NCBI RefSeq assembly: GCF_030409875.1
Contig: NZ_JAUFQR010000001.1
Coordinates: 4,216,001 to 4,280,000 of the forward strand
Length of the DNA stretch: 64,000 nucleotides
Direction of reading: 5' to 3'
Origin: Chryseobacterium tructae
Lineage (GTDB): Bacteria > Bacteroidota > Bacteroidia > Flavobacteriales > Weeksellaceae
Shown here: positions 42,015-51,509 of the stretch, piece by piece
Layout of the letters: every line of letters starts with the position of its first letter
Numbering within the stretch: position 1 is the stretch's first letter
Program-made: the position numbers and the translations under genes
Notes under the pieces: generated by a model
Database searches by the model: none
Told to the model about the DNA's origin: nothing
Seen by the model: only the letters and a program-made list of their open reading frames with translations

Positions 42015-42857
42015 CTACTTTATATTTTTGATCAAAAAGTCAATACATTTTTCCGTTACGGTATTCAGGTCTTTGGGTAGATCGGAATCTGTCCAAGGTT
42101 CTTTCGCTCCAAAAGTATGATTCCCATTCTCAATAAGAAAGAGCTCTGAATTTGGATGTAAGAGATGGAGATGCTCTGCCTGTTTCACGCCTACAGCCTC
42201 ATCCTGAGTTCCATGAATAATGAGCATGTGAGCTTTAGCCATTTCTGTTGCCCTTTCTACATCAAACTGATGGATATTTTTTTCATAATCCTCATAAAAC
42301 TGATAATAATGAGGCATCTCCTGTTGGGTACGTCCGTTTAAAGCATAATAAACGCCTTCTTTTTTCCAGTTTTCGAAAAATTCTCCTTTTGGAAAACGGT
42401 CTAAAGTACCTACACTGGCCAGCGTAATCAACCCATTGATCCTTTCATCCTCAAAAGTTTTAATAATGGAAATCCCTCCTCCTCTGCTATGCCCCATCAG
42501 AATAACCTTTTCCTCATCTACGTTCGGATTTTGAATAAAATGATCAATAACAATCCCCAAATCAGACAATTCTTTAGAGTAATTGTTATTCCCAAAAGCT
42601 TCCAGATCAGCAAAATGATCAGGATTATCTACGGTTGTTCCATTATGGGAAAAATTAAATTTCACGAAGAAAAAACCTGCTTGGGCAAACTTTTCGGCCA
42701 TTAAATCCCAAGCTCCCCAATCTTTATAGCCTTTATATCCATGAATAAAGATCACCAAAGGTCGTTTTTTTTGAACGTCATTGTAAAAAGCATCAGCAAG
42801 AAAACCTTTTTTTTCTTTATTTTCTAAATAAATATTCTTTTCACTCGTCAAATTCAT
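42015..42857 (-). CDS. Alpha/beta hydrolase (dienelactone hydrolase-like)
   Basis: 280-residue cytoplasmic serine hydrolase. It has VIFIHGYKGYKDWGAW (HG oxyanion loop), nucleophile elbow ILMGHSRGGGISI (Ser about 122), acid in LIIHGTQDEAVGV and histidine in ENGNHTFGAKEP. This fits the CocE/YbaC-like prolyl-oligopeptidase-related group. Single gene; substrate unknown. The 42858-43124 region upstream has only AT-rich DNA. Confidence 0.85.
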   Translation of the reverse strand: MNLTSEKNIYLENKEKKGFLADAFYNDVQKKRPLVIFIHGYKGYKDWGAWDLMAEKFAQAGFFFVKFNFSHNGTTVDNPDHFADLEAFGNNNYSKELSDLGIVIDHFIQNPNVDEEKVILMGHSRGGGISIIKTFEDERINGLITLASVGTLDRFPKGEFFENWKKEGVYYALNGRTQQEMPHYYQFYEDYEKNIHQFDVERATEMAKAHMLIIHGTQDEAVGVKQAEHLHLLHPNSELFLIENGNHTFGAKEPWTDSDLPKDLNTVTEKCIDFLIKNIK

Positions 42858-43112
42858 AAAATAAGTAGCTTTTATTATTCTCTGTATTTAGAATACTAAT
42901 TTAATTAGAAATTTCTGAAAAAGACCCTACCTTTTATTTTTAATTACCAGGATCAGGAAGAAAGTGTCCTTTATTGGAAATAGATATACTCTTACTGCAT
43001 ACAACAGATTCAGGATATATCTTAAATCTTTATTATTTACCACCGGTAATTTATTTTTAAAAATATAAAACAGGAGAAAAGGAATTCACAAAAAATTATA
43101 AAAAAATAACCT

Positions 43113-43120
43113 TATTTTTG
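43113..43120 (+). promoter_or_regulatory. -7 box close to the HipA-family gene
   Basis: TATTTTTG fits TAnnTTTG and ends 4 nt before the ATG (43125), predicting a leaderless mRNA. No -33 TTG is seen. Confidence 0.35.
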
Positions 43121-43124
43121 CTTC

Positions 43125-43897
43125 ATGCAGAATTTAAGAACAGTAACGGTAATGCGTTATATTCTGCCATTGAGAGAGGGAGGTTCTCTTCCCGCTCTGG
43201 CAGAAGCTGATGATGATTTTAAATATGTCTTAAAATTCCGTGGCGCAGGTCATGGAGTTAAGATGTTGATCTCTGAATTTATAGGTGGAAAGATTACAGA
43301 AGCTATGGGATTAAAGATTCCTGAACTTGTATTGATTAATCTTGACGCAGATTTTGGCAGAACGGAAGCTGATGAAGAAATACAGGATCTATTAAAATCT
43401 TCTGAAGGTTTAAATCTTGGTTTACATTATTTATCCGGTTCTATTACTTATGATCCGAGTGTAAAAGTTGATCCTCTTTTAGCTTCAAAAATAGTATGGC
43501 TGGATGCTTTTATTACCAATATTGACCGTACGTTCAAAAATACCAATATGCTGATGTGGCATAAAGAGCTTTGGATCATTGATAATGGAGCATCATTTTA
43601 TTTTCACCACTCATGGCAAAATTTTGACGCTGCGGCAAAAACGCCATTCAAGTATGTGAAAGACCATGTTCTTCTTCCCAAAGCTAACAAGCTGGATGAA
43701 GCGGATAAGTTCGCTCATGAAGTATTGAATGAAACTCTTTCAGGGAAATTGTGAACGCGATTCCTGAAGACTGGTTACACTGGAATGATGCTGATGAAAC
43801 TCCTGATGAGATCCGTGAAATTTATTTCCAGTTCCTGAAGACCCGATTCGAAAATTCTCAAATCTTTTTAAACGAAGCTAAAAATGCAAGAGGATAA
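43125..43897 (+). pseudogene. HipA-family kinase-like protein, frameshifted
   Basis: Protein of about 257 residues when repaired, similar to the HipA-type kinases encoded beside DUF3037. It starts LRTVTVMRYILPLREGGSLP and contains KYVLKFRGAGHGVKMLISEF (ATP-binding lysine), WLDAFITNIDRTFKNTNMLM (catalytic-loop D..N pattern) and LWIIDNGASFYFHHSW (metal-binding D). The frame stops at 43754 but continues, after a one-base loss near 43738-43743 (TTT or AGGG run), as REIVNAIPEDWLHWND to the stop at 43897. The repaired end overlaps the DUF3037 start by 14 bp, as expected for a coupled pair. Confidence 0.85.
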
Positions 43898-44267
43898 AAT
43901 ATACGAATACGCGGTAATACGCTTAGTACCAAAAGTTGAGAGAGAAGAATTTTTCAATATCGGACTGGTCATGTTTTCTAAAAAGGAAAAATTTATCAAA
44001 ATAGAGTTTTATTTATGTCCTGATAAATTCAAACTTATGCACAGTAAACTGGATTATGATGATATCATTCAAAATCTGGAAAGCTTCCAAAAAATAGCGA
44101 ATGGTGAAAAAGATGGTGGTCCTATTGCTCTGCTTGATATTCCTGAGCGTTTCCGTTGGCTTACTGCTGTAAGAAGTGCTGTTGTACAAACTTCCCGACC
44201 TCATCCCGGAAAATCTAAGGATCTGAATACTACTTTTGGTAAACTTTTTGAGGAGTTAGTAAAATAA
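43884..44267 (+). CDS. DUF3037 family protein
   Basis: 127 residues with the DUF3037 blocks YEYAVIRLVPKVEREEFFNI, GLVMFSKKEKF, FRWLTAVRSAVVQTSRPHPG and TFGKLFEELV. Its start lies inside the 3' end of the HipA-family gene (14-bp overlap with the repaired frame). HipA-like/DUF3037 pairs recur in bacterial genomes; the function is undefined, and whether it acts as a toxin-antitoxin pair is not shown. Confidence 0.88.
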   Translation: MQEDKIYEYAVIRLVPKVEREEFFNIGLVMFSKKEKFIKIEFYLCPDKFKLMHSKLDYDDIIQNLESFQKIANGEKDGGPIALLDIPERFRWLTAVRSAVVQTSRPHPGKSKDLNTTFGKLFEELVK

Positions 44268-44288
44268 GATTCCCTCAAAAAAAATAGT

Positions 44289-45316
44289 ATGAAATTATTT
44301 AACTCCATATCAACGAACAGGTTTTTTAGAAGCCTGTTTTTTATTGTATTATTAAGTTCTTCCCAGATCGCTTTTTCTCAATCATTTTCTCAATCTCCTG
44401 AGAAAGTGAAGCGGGTAAAAAGCACGCTCCTGCCGGAAATAGCAACAGTAACTGAGAATATTGTCTATAAAACAGGTAAAAAAGGAGACTCTCTTGCTTT
44501 GGATTTGTATACACCCAAAAATTCCTCTGGTAAACTTCCTGTATTAATCTATGTTCACGGAGGCGGATGGATAGAAGGAAATAAAACCGTGCACGCCGAC
44601 GATTATCTTGAAAATACTATCGTTAAACTTATGGCGAAGCAATATGCTGTGATCACTATCAATTATACTCTTCTGAATGACAGCACCCACTTTCCTCTCC
44701 CATTGGAAGATACCAAAGATGCAATACGATGGGTAAGAAAGAATGCTGAAAAATATAACTTCGACACCAGCAATATAGGTCTCTTCGGTGCATCAGCCGG
44801 AGCACACTTATCTCTAGTAGCCGCCTATACTCCAGATGATACATTCAAAGGAAGCCCTGATCTTTCATCTTATTCAGCAAAGTAAATTATGTAGTGGATC
44901 ATTACGGGCCTGTTGACCTCAACAAACTTTTCCATACCAGACTGGGAACCATTCCGGTGGCTTTGGTCGGAATGGTTTCAAAAAAGATTGTAAACTTACA
45001 GCAAGGGTTGGTAAAAGGAATCTCAGGGTATGATTTGAAAAAAGATCAGGACAGAGCTATTGATTATCTAAAAACCATCTCTCCATCAACGTATACTAAA
45101 ACAGGTGTTCCAACTTTAATTGTTCAGGGAAACAAAGATAAAATTGTTCCGTTAAGTCAATCTAAAAAATTATACAGAAAGCTTAAGCGAGCAAAAGTAG
45201 ATACCTCATTAATTATCATTGATAATGGAGTACATAGTTTTTCTACAACCGATAAAGCAGCCCTTGATAAAATGGTAGATCAAACAGTGGATTTTATCGT
45301 TTCTCAGAAAAAATAA
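44289..45316 (+). pseudogene. Exported esterase/lipase (alpha/beta hydrolase), frameshifted
   Basis: Secreted serine esterase of the BD-FAE/hormone-sensitive-lipase-like type, about 342 residues when repaired. After a signal peptide (1-30) come VLIYVHGGGWIEGNKTV (HGGG oxyanion hole), ITINYTLL and nucleophile GLFGASAGAHLSL (about 165). The frame stops at 44885 after SSYSAK. Adding one A in the AAA at 44879-44881 gives SAKVNYVVDHYGPVDLNKLF and restores the second half with VQGNKDKIVPL (Asp) and GVHSFSTTD (His) to 45316. The full triad is retained across the break, so a sequence error is likely. Confidence 0.88.
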
Positions 45317-45480
45317 AACACTACATCTGATCTACCCAAATAGTTCCAACTCCCAAGATCAGAAATACGATAAAAATAAAACAACAGTTTCACTCTGAAA
45401 GAAACTGCATGATTCGTCCTTCGCACGGGTAAAAGGGCTGGTAGAGAGATAATATGCTTTGTAAAATCTGTAAAAGGTTT

Positions 45481-45510
45481 TTGCTTCCTCTGATAATTTT
45501 TATACATTTG
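45481..45510 (+). promoter_or_regulatory. Promoter of the thiamine operon
   Basis: TTG (45481-45483, in TTTTTG), a 19-nt spacer and TACATTTG (45503-45510) form a textbook flavobacterial promoter. It predicts a start near 45517, at the first base of the riboswitch P1 stem. Confidence 0.8.
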
Positions 45511-45592
45511 TTTTGCTTTAGGGGTATTCTGAAAAGAATTGAGAGAGTCCCTTTGAACCTGATACGGCTTACACCGACGTAGGGAAAAGCAA
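45511..45592 (+). promoter_or_regulatory. TPP riboswitch (THI element)
   Basis: The conserved TPP aptamer is present: P1 arms TTTTGCTTT / AAAGCAAAA, AGGGG start, variable P3 (TATTCTGAAAAGAATTGAGA), then the T-loop/J core GTCCCTTTGAACCTGAT, P4-P5 ACGGCTTACACCGACGTAGG. CTGAGA is replaced by TTGAGA. It precedes thiM-thiE-thiD-tenA. A downstream CCTAAAGC (45632-45639) is complementary to GCTTTAGG (45515-45522), a possible alternative pairing for switching. Confidence 0.95.
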
Positions 45593-45662
45593 AATGACAC
45601 GACACCTCTTGTCTTTTGTTTCGGATTTTTTCCTAAAGCTATTTTTATCTTTAATCATAACA

Positions 45663-46460
45663 ATGGAAAAAAATCTTTGGGAACAAGTTTTACTTGTACG
45701 ACAAAAGTCTCCTCTTGTTCATAATATAGCCAATTATGTAGTGATGAACAATACCGCCAATGCACTTTTGGCTGTAGGAGCTTCTCCGATTATGGCGCAT
45801 GCACGCTCTGAAATCAAAGAAATGATCAATATTGCCCATTCATTGGTGATTAATATTGGTACTCTTGATGAATACTGGGCTGAATCTATGATGATGGCTG
45901 CTGAGACTGCAGATACTCTTCATAAACCATGGGTCTTGGATCCGGTAGGTGCAGGAGCCACTTCTTTTCGTGATCAAATATTACACAAACTTTTACAATT
46001 TCATCCAACCGTGATCAGAGGTAATGCGTCTGAGATTATTGCGTTGGCTAAAACCAATACAACAGTAACCAAAGGCGTAGACAGCACAGCAGAAAGCAAT
46101 GACGCTGTTGAAGCTGCACAAATCCTGGTTAATCAATACAACACGATTGTATGTATTTCGGGGGAAACGGATATTATCCTAAGTAAAAATCAATCGATAC
46201 ACATCAAAAACGGGCATATTCTTATGACCAAAGTAACAGGTCTGGGATGTTCTGCTACAGCATTAATTGGTGCATTCATCGGAGTTATAGAAGACAAAGT
46301 ATCCGGAACAGCTGCTGCTATGGCATTATTGGGGATCGCAGGTGAACTGGCTGTTCTTGAAAGTAAAGGCCCCGGCAGTCTTCAAGTCAACTTGATTGAT
46401 AAGCTCTACAATATTACCGAAGAAGAATTTACAAGCTATTTAAAAATAGAAAGATCATGA
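45663..46460 (+). CDS. thiM: Hydroxyethylthiazole kinase
   Basis: 265-residue ribokinase-fold enzyme phosphorylating 4-methyl-5-hydroxyethylthiazole for thiamine salvage. The frame is open to 45594, but the 23 extra residues lie in the riboswitch expression platform, so the ATG at 45663 (MEKNLWEQ) is chosen. Motifs are SPLVHNIANYVVMNNTANAL, VLDPVGAGAT, IRGNASEI and TGLGCSATALIGAF. It is first gene of the TPP-controlled operon and overlaps thiE by 4 bp (ATGA). Confidence 0.94.
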   Translation: MEKNLWEQVLLVRQKSPLVHNIANYVVMNNTANALLAVGASPIMAHARSEIKEMINIAHSLVINIGTLDEYWAESMMMAAETADTLHKPWVLDPVGAGATSFRDQILHKLLQFHPTVIRGNASEIIALAKTNTTVTKGVDSTAESNDAVEAAQILVNQYNTIVCISGETDIILSKNQSIHIKNGHILMTKVTGLGCSATALIGAFIGVIEDKVSGTAAAMALLGIAGELAVLESKGPGSLQVNLIDKLYNITEEEFTSYLKIERS

Positions 46461-47092
46461 GTAACATTACTTTCCCTTACTCATTATACCTGGTGATTTC
46501 TGAAGCAGATTGTATGGGGAAAAACTTTCTGGAAGTTGCAGAACAGGCCATATTAGGTGGTGTAGATATTATACAGCTTCGCGAAAAAAAAGACAGCACC
46601 GAAGTATTTCTTCAAAAAGCCCTACAACTTATTGAAATTACCAATAAATATAATATTCCGCTTATTATCAACGATAATATCATCGTTACCGAAAAAACCA
46701 ATTCAGCAGGAATACATGTTGGCAATAGTGATGCAACACCTCAGGATCTTAGACAACGACCTCTAATCGGGAATAAAATAATTGGGTATTCTATAGAGCA
46801 CCTGACCCAGCTTGACAATGAACAAACTTCAGTAGCTGACTACCTGGGAATAAGTCCTGTTTTTAAAACAAAAACCAAAACAGATACTATTACCGAATGG
46901 GGACTAGAAGGGATTACCCAAATCAGGAAACTTACGAAAAAGCCTTTGGTTGCAATAGGTAATATTCACCTGGACAATGCAAAAGCAGTCATCAATGCCG
47001 GAGCTGATTGTCTCGCAGTAGTTTCCGCAATATGTAGTGCTGCTGATCCTCAAAAAGCGGCTTATGAATTAAAAAATGAAATTGTAAAATGA
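46457..47092 (+). CDS. thiE: Thiamine-phosphate synthase
   Basis: 211-residue TIM-barrel enzyme joining HMP-PP and thiazole phosphate. Motifs are DIIQLREKKDS (R/K binding pyrophosphate), IPLIINDNI, AGIHVGNSD, DYLGISPVFKTKTK and KPLVAIGNIHLDNA with INAGADCLAVVSAI. It overlaps thiM and thiD by 4 bp each, so translation is coupled. Confidence 0.94.
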   Translation: MSNITFPYSLYLVISEADCMGKNFLEVAEQAILGGVDIIQLREKKDSTEVFLQKALQLIEITNKYNIPLIINDNIIVTEKTNSAGIHVGNSDATPQDLRQRPLIGNKIIGYSIEHLTQLDNEQTSVADYLGISPVFKTKTKTDTITEWGLEGITQIRKLTKKPLVAIGNIHLDNAKAVINAGADCLAVVSAICSAADPQKAAYELKNEIVK

Positions 47093-47922
47093 AAAAATAC
47101 AAATACCCTTCAGTATTAACTATTGCAGGTTTCGATGGAAGCGGTGGTGCCGGTATTCAGGCAGATATTAAAACAGCCTCTGCTTTAGGTTGTTTTTCCA
47201 CATCCGTATTAACAGCTTTACCTGTACAAAACACCCAGGGAGTACGAAAAATATATCCTATTCCTGTAGAAGCAGTTGCTGATCAGATCAAAGCGATTCT
47301 GGATGATATTGTTCCTGATGCTATTAAAATTGGAATGGTTCATACTCCTCAACTTGTAGAAACCATTGTTTCCACATTAGCGGAATATCCTAAAATACCT
47401 ATTGTCTTTGATCCTGTAATGGTTGCTACCAGCGGACATCGTTTGATTGAAGAGGAAACTATTACAGCGCTCACAGAAATATTATTTCCCATTGCTGATG
47501 TTATTACTCCCAATATGGATGAAGCTGCAATCCTAGCAGATATGAAAGTCGAAACGCTGGAAGATTTATATACTGCCGGCACCAGAATCAAAAAACTGGG
47601 CTGTAAAACGATTCTTCTTAAAGGTGGCCATCAGGAAGCCTCAACCATCACTTCTCTATTTTATGATGAAAATGAGAATTTCCATTCTTTTGAAACACAG
47701 AAGTTTAACACCAATAACACCCATGGTTCAGGCTGCACCCTTTCCTCTGCTATTGCTGCCTACATTGCTCAGGGCAAAACCCTTTATGAAGCCGTTTCTC
47801 TTGGACAACTATATATCTATCAGGCTATAGAAAACGGAATAGATGTACAAACAGGCCATGGAAACGGTCCACTGAATCACTTTTTTAATCCTCAAAAACT
47901 TATCAAAAATGAAATGGTCTGA
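47089..47922 (+). CDS. thiD: Hydroxymethylpyrimidine/phosphomethylpyrimidine kinase
   Basis: 277-residue ribokinase-fold enzyme phosphorylating HMP and HMP-P. Motifs are LTIAGFDGSGGAGIQADIKT, VFDPVMVATSGHRLI, VITPNMDEAAIL, ILLKGGHQ and NTHGSGCTLSSAIAAYI (catalytic Cys). It overlaps thiE (4 bp) and tenA (14 bp). Confidence 0.95.
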   Translation: MKKYKYPSVLTIAGFDGSGGAGIQADIKTASALGCFSTSVLTALPVQNTQGVRKIYPIPVEAVADQIKAILDDIVPDAIKIGMVHTPQLVETIVSTLAEYPKIPIVFDPVMVATSGHRLIEEETITALTEILFPIADVITPNMDEAAILADMKVETLEDLYTAGTRIKKLGCKTILLKGGHQEASTITSLFYDENENFHSFETQKFNTNNTHGSGCTLSSAIAAYIAQGKTLYEAVSLGQLYIYQAIENGIDVQTGHGNGPLNHFFNPQKLIKNEMV

Positions 47923-48559
47923 ATCAACCTGGAATGATATACAAGAATGCTATCAATCTATTCTGAATATGCCTTTTATCAAAGAATTATCAGAAGGTAG
48001 TTTACCACAGGATAAATTCCGTTTTTATATGGCTCAGGATTCTTTATATCTGGAGCATTTTGGAAGAACTCTTTCTCTTATTGCAACAAAGATACCTGAT
48101 CTTCAGGATGTACTTACCTTTATGCGTTTTGCAGAAAATACAATTGTTGTAGAAAATGCCCTTCACGAATCATACTTCAAAGACTTTGGGCTCACTGATA
48201 AGGGTATTTTACAACCAGCATGCCATCATTATATTCACTTTTTAAGAAGTACTGCAGCGCTGGAATCTGTAGAAATTGCGGTGGCGGCAGTTCTCCCTTG
48301 CTTCTGGATCTATCGTGAGGTAGGAAATTATATTTATGAGATTCAAAATACAGTAAACAATCCGTATGAAAAATGGATCGCCACCTATGCCGGAGAGGAA
48401 TTTTCAGCAGCAGTGGATCAGGCAATTGCCATCTGTGATAAAATAGCCGAAAAAAGCACTGAAGAAACCCGAAAAAAAATGACAGAAGCCTTTATTACCG
48501 CATCCAGAATGGAATATCATTTCTGGGAAGCAGCCTATGATTTGAAAGTCTGGAAGTAG
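47909..48559 (+). CDS. tenA: Aminopyrimidine aminohydrolase TenA
   Basis: 216-residue all-helical TenA of the cysteine type, which salvages degraded thiamine pyrimidine to HMP. Markers are the N-terminal FRFYMAQDSLYLEHFGR, catalytic Cys in AVLPCFWIYREVG, WIATYAGEEF and FITASRMEYHFWEAAY (Glu/His). It overlaps thiD by 14 bp and ends the salvage operon. The absence of thiC/thiG here fits a salvage role for this locus. Confidence 0.93.
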   Translation: MKWSESTWNDIQECYQSILNMPFIKELSEGSLPQDKFRFYMAQDSLYLEHFGRTLSLIATKIPDLQDVLTFMRFAENTIVVENALHESYFKDFGLTDKGILQPACHHYIHFLRSTAALESVEIAVAAVLPCFWIYREVGNYIYEIQNTVNNPYEKWIATYAGEEFSAAVDQAIAICDKIAEKSTEETRKKMTEAFITASRMEYHFWEAAYDLKVWK

Positions 48560-48646
48560 GAAAACTGGAGAATGGAACCTATTGAAGTCCTACCGGTATT
48601 TTGGTATTATTTTATAAATAATTCAGAAGTTAGTATTGATTATAAT

Positions 48647-48680
48647 AAAAAACGGAACCTAAAAGTGGTTCCGTTTTTAT
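48647..48680. terminator. Bidirectional terminator after tenA
   Basis: AAAAACGGAACC and GGTTCCGTTTTT form a 12-bp stem between convergent tenA and the TonB receptor gene. Confidence 0.88.
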
Positions 48681-48696
48681 TGAATTTCAGTATTGA

Positions 48697-51465
48697 TTAA
48701 AAATTGAAATTAAGCCTTGTGAAAACATACCTTCCGTTTTGTCCAAACTGTGAAGTGGAACGAGAGTAAATAAATTGATCGTTATTACTTGATGCCGGTA
48801 AATTTTTAGTTGGATAAATATCAAACAGGTTGTTTACTCCTAAAGTTAATCCTACATTCTTTGTAAACTGATAGGCTGCTGAAATATCAGTAATGATTTT
48901 ATCACCGATTGTTTGGTGCTCATCAAATCCAATGATTCCATCTCCGTTCGCATCAAGAACATCTGCGCCGGTCACTTTTCCGAAATAGGTATTTCTAAGA
49001 TAGAAAGTAGCTCCCTTCCATGTCAAAGTATGTGATAAACTTGCTTTTACTCTTGGTACCGCTTCTTCCAGATATACTCTTGATTTTTCAGAGAAATATA
49101 CTTTTTCAAGATTCGGAGATTTTAACAATCCTGCAGAGTGAATTTCTCCTACCTGTCTCGTTTGATTCAGGTTGATGGCAAAACTATTATCTAGTTTTAC
49201 ACCTGAAAATCTAGCATTATGAGCAATCACAATATCCAAACCTTTTGTTTCCGTATCGATGGCATTGGTGAAAAACTGAGCCGCATTTACATTTAGCTTA
49301 TCAAACTCTATTTGAGCTTCCGTAGGAACATCTTTTCTTAAGAACTGATCGGTCAGAATGATTCTGTTATCAATTTTAGTGAAATATCCGTCGGCCGTGA
49401 ATGTTAAGTTAACAGATGGAATTTTATACGTAAATCCTACACTTGCAGATTTTGAAGTTTCCTGTTTCAGCTTTGGAATATTTAATTGTCCTGCCAATCG
49501 GGAATCATTGCTGTATGTTCCCACTTCAAGAAGCTGCCCGCCAGTAAATAAGGTAGACGTTACATTATAATAAATCTGGTGAATAGATGGAGCTCTGAAT
49601 CCTGTAGAACCTGCAAATCTCACATTGAAATTAGGAGCTACTTTAATTCTTGAAGCTAGTTTATAGTTAAATGTAGATCCAAAATCAGAATAGTTTTCAT
49701 ATCTAGCTGCTGCATCTACCAAAAGCCAGTCCGTAAAGTTAAGCTCTACATCTGCATAAGCGGCTAGCGACTGCCTGTTCTTATTCACTGCATTTTCAGG
49801 CTTAAATCCACTGAAGACTTGTGAGCCTCCCGGAAGAGCCTGTCCAAAGAAATCGGTTGGTCTTTTGGTTGTATTGTTCCAAGGGTTTCCCAAAACATCA
49901 TATACTGTATAAGAGGCTTCTTCCCCTGCTGTCATTTTAAAGTTTTCGAAACGGTGTTCGCCACCAAATGCCACATTCAGTCCTTCCAATACATCATATT
50001 TTTTTGAAAAATCTAGATTGATGGTATTTTGGGTAAACCTTAATCCTCCTGCATCAAACTCATTCGGAGAAGCAAATCTTAAAGAAGTGTTTCCCGTATT
50101 TCTGATATTGTATGTAAAGGAGTTTTGCCCGAAAGTATTACTGAAATCAATATTCCAGCCCTCCCATTTTCCTTTGATTCCTGCAGCCAGGGAAATATCC
50201 TGAATATCAGTTCCTATCTGTGGTAGGTAACCATTAGGATACAACCCTGTAAAAGTTCTGTTTTCTCTTGGTCTTCTGTAGAATCCTCCGGAAACACCAT
50301 GTCTTAAACTATATCCGCCAAAAGTATATACCTTCCAGTTCTCACTTACAGGAACCTCAGCATTAATGAAAAGCTGATGGTTGTTAAGCTTAGACTGCCC
50401 TACCTGCATATTGAAATCTTTTCTTGTTTGTCCTCTGTAAGCAAGCTCCTGATCAGTAATATAATTCAAATAATTGGTTGTAAACTTAGTAGGATCCGAC
50501 AAAACTTTCTGTAAATCACCAATCGTATTGGCAGCCTGTATATTATTTTGTAAAGTTTGATCAAAGTAACTTACCCCCTGAGCATACTGGTGAATATAGT
50601 TTACAATTTGCTGAGAATTGGGAGTATTTCCAATATCTGTAAAGAGAGAAGAAAGATTTACTCCATCATTTAAAGCACGTTGCTCAATGGCATTATATGC
50701 GTTATAAATAGGAGCATTTTCAGTTCCCGCTCTGTAGGTTGGGTTTCTGAACTGTGAAGACCAGGTAATATTGAAAAAACCGCCTTTAGTTCCTATTTTT
50801 TGACCATAGTTTAGGTCTAACTGAATATTCTGGCCGTCAAAATTCCCGGTATGGTCATTGGCTGCAGGTGTTAAATTTCCACCATAGCTGATCTGGCCAG
50901 TCAGTTTTCCGGTATCTCTTTTCAGTTCGAGGTTCATTACTCCGGCAATGGCATCAGATCCATATTGTGCAGCAGCTCCATCTCTTAAAACTTCTATTCT
51001 GTTTAAGGCAAATGAAGGAATGGCATTCAAATCGGTGCCTACGGTTCCTCTTCCCGGTGTTCCGTTTACATTGACTAAAGCAGAAGTATGTCTTCTTTTT
51101 CCATTAACCAAAACCAGTACCTGATCTGGTCCCAATCCTCTTAATTGTGCAGGATCCAAGTGGTCAGTTCCATCCGAGTTCGTCTGAACTGTAGAGGTAA
51201 AAGACGGGGCAATGGCATTTAGAATTTGTCCTATATTAGATTGAGGTAGTACTACTGAAGCTTCCTTTAGATTAAATACATCTACAGGAACCGGGCTGTC
51301 GGCCTTTGATCTTGCCCCAGCTCTGGAACCCAGAATAACAACTTCTTCTACATTATTGGTTTTAACGGTGTCTTTTTTTATAGTACTGTCTTTTTCCTGA
51401 CCGTAAGTAAAAACTCCTAGAAAAAAAAGAACGGATGCTGAAAAAATAGTTTTTTTATTGCTCAT
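48697..51465 (-). CDS. Large TonB-dependent receptor
   Basis: 922-residue outer-membrane transporter. A signal peptide (1-22, ending TYGQ) and short linker precede the plug: EEVVILGSRAGARS, PVDVFNLKEAS, VLVLVNGKRRHTSALV, RIEVLRDGAAAQYGSDAIAG. The long barrel ends with NGRYVFTRLNFNF (aromatic C-terminal residue, as for BAM substrates). No carboxypeptidase-like or SusD-type features. The ligand cannot be assigned; although next to the thiamine operon it is convergent, with its own promoter, and lacks a TPP riboswitch. Confidence 0.9.
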   Translation of the reverse strand: MSNKKTIFSASVLFFLGVFTYGQEKDSTIKKDTVKTNNVEEVVILGSRAGARSKADSPVPVDVFNLKEASVVLPQSNIGQILNAIAPSFTSTVQTNSDGTDHLDPAQLRGLGPDQVLVLVNGKRRHTSALVNVNGTPGRGTVGTDLNAIPSFALNRIEVLRDGAAAQYGSDAIAGVMNLELKRDTGKLTGQISYGGNLTPAANDHTGNFDGQNIQLDLNYGQKIGTKGGFFNITWSSQFRNPTYRAGTENAPIYNAYNAIEQRALNDGVNLSSLFTDIGNTPNSQQIVNYIHQYAQGVSYFDQTLQNNIQAANTIGDLQKVLSDPTKFTTNYLNYITDQELAYRGQTRKDFNMQVGQSKLNNHQLFINAEVPVSENWKVYTFGGYSLRHGVSGGFYRRPRENRTFTGLYPNGYLPQIGTDIQDISLAAGIKGKWEGWNIDFSNTFGQNSFTYNIRNTGNTSLRFASPNEFDAGGLRFTQNTINLDFSKKYDVLEGLNVAFGGEHRFENFKMTAGEEASYTVYDVLGNPWNNTTKRPTDFFGQALPGGSQVFSGFKPENAVNKNRQSLAAYADVELNFTDWLLVDAAARYENYSDFGSTFNYKLASRIKVAPNFNVRFAGSTGFRAPSIHQIYYNVTSTLFTGGQLLEVGTYSNDSRLAGQLNIPKLKQETSKSASVGFTYKIPSVNLTFTADGYFTKIDNRIILTDQFLRKDVPTEAQIEFDKLNVNAAQFFTNAIDTETKGLDIVIAHNARFSGVKLDNSFAINLNQTRQVGEIHSAGLLKSPNLEKVYFSEKSRVYLEEAVPRVKASLSHTLTWKGATFYLRNTYFGKVTGADVLDANGDGIIGFDEHQTIGDKIITDISAAYQFTKNVGLTLGVNNLFDIYPTKNLPASSNNDQFIYSRSTSQFGQNGRYVFTRLNFNF

Positions 51466-51509
51466 ATCATTTCATCAATTTGATTAGACATTTATGTTTT
51501 TTGCAGGTG

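Noticed and set aside
43125..44267. Classical HipBA toxin-antitoxin module
   Set aside because: No HipB-type HTH gene is adjacent, and the kinase-like protein is much shorter than HipA; only a HipA-family relation is claimed.
44894..45316. Separate small alpha/beta hydrolase gene
   Set aside because: It has only the Asp and His of the triad and fuses to the upstream frame on adding one A.
45594..45662. N-terminal extension of thiM (MTRHLLSFVSDFF...)
   Set aside because: It falls in the riboswitch expression platform and is not part of known ThiM proteins; MEKNLWEQ at 45663 fits the family.
48697..51465. Assignment of the large TonB receptor as a thiamine transporter
   Set aside because: It is convergent to the thi operon, has its own promoter and lacks a TPP riboswitch; proximity alone is not evidence.
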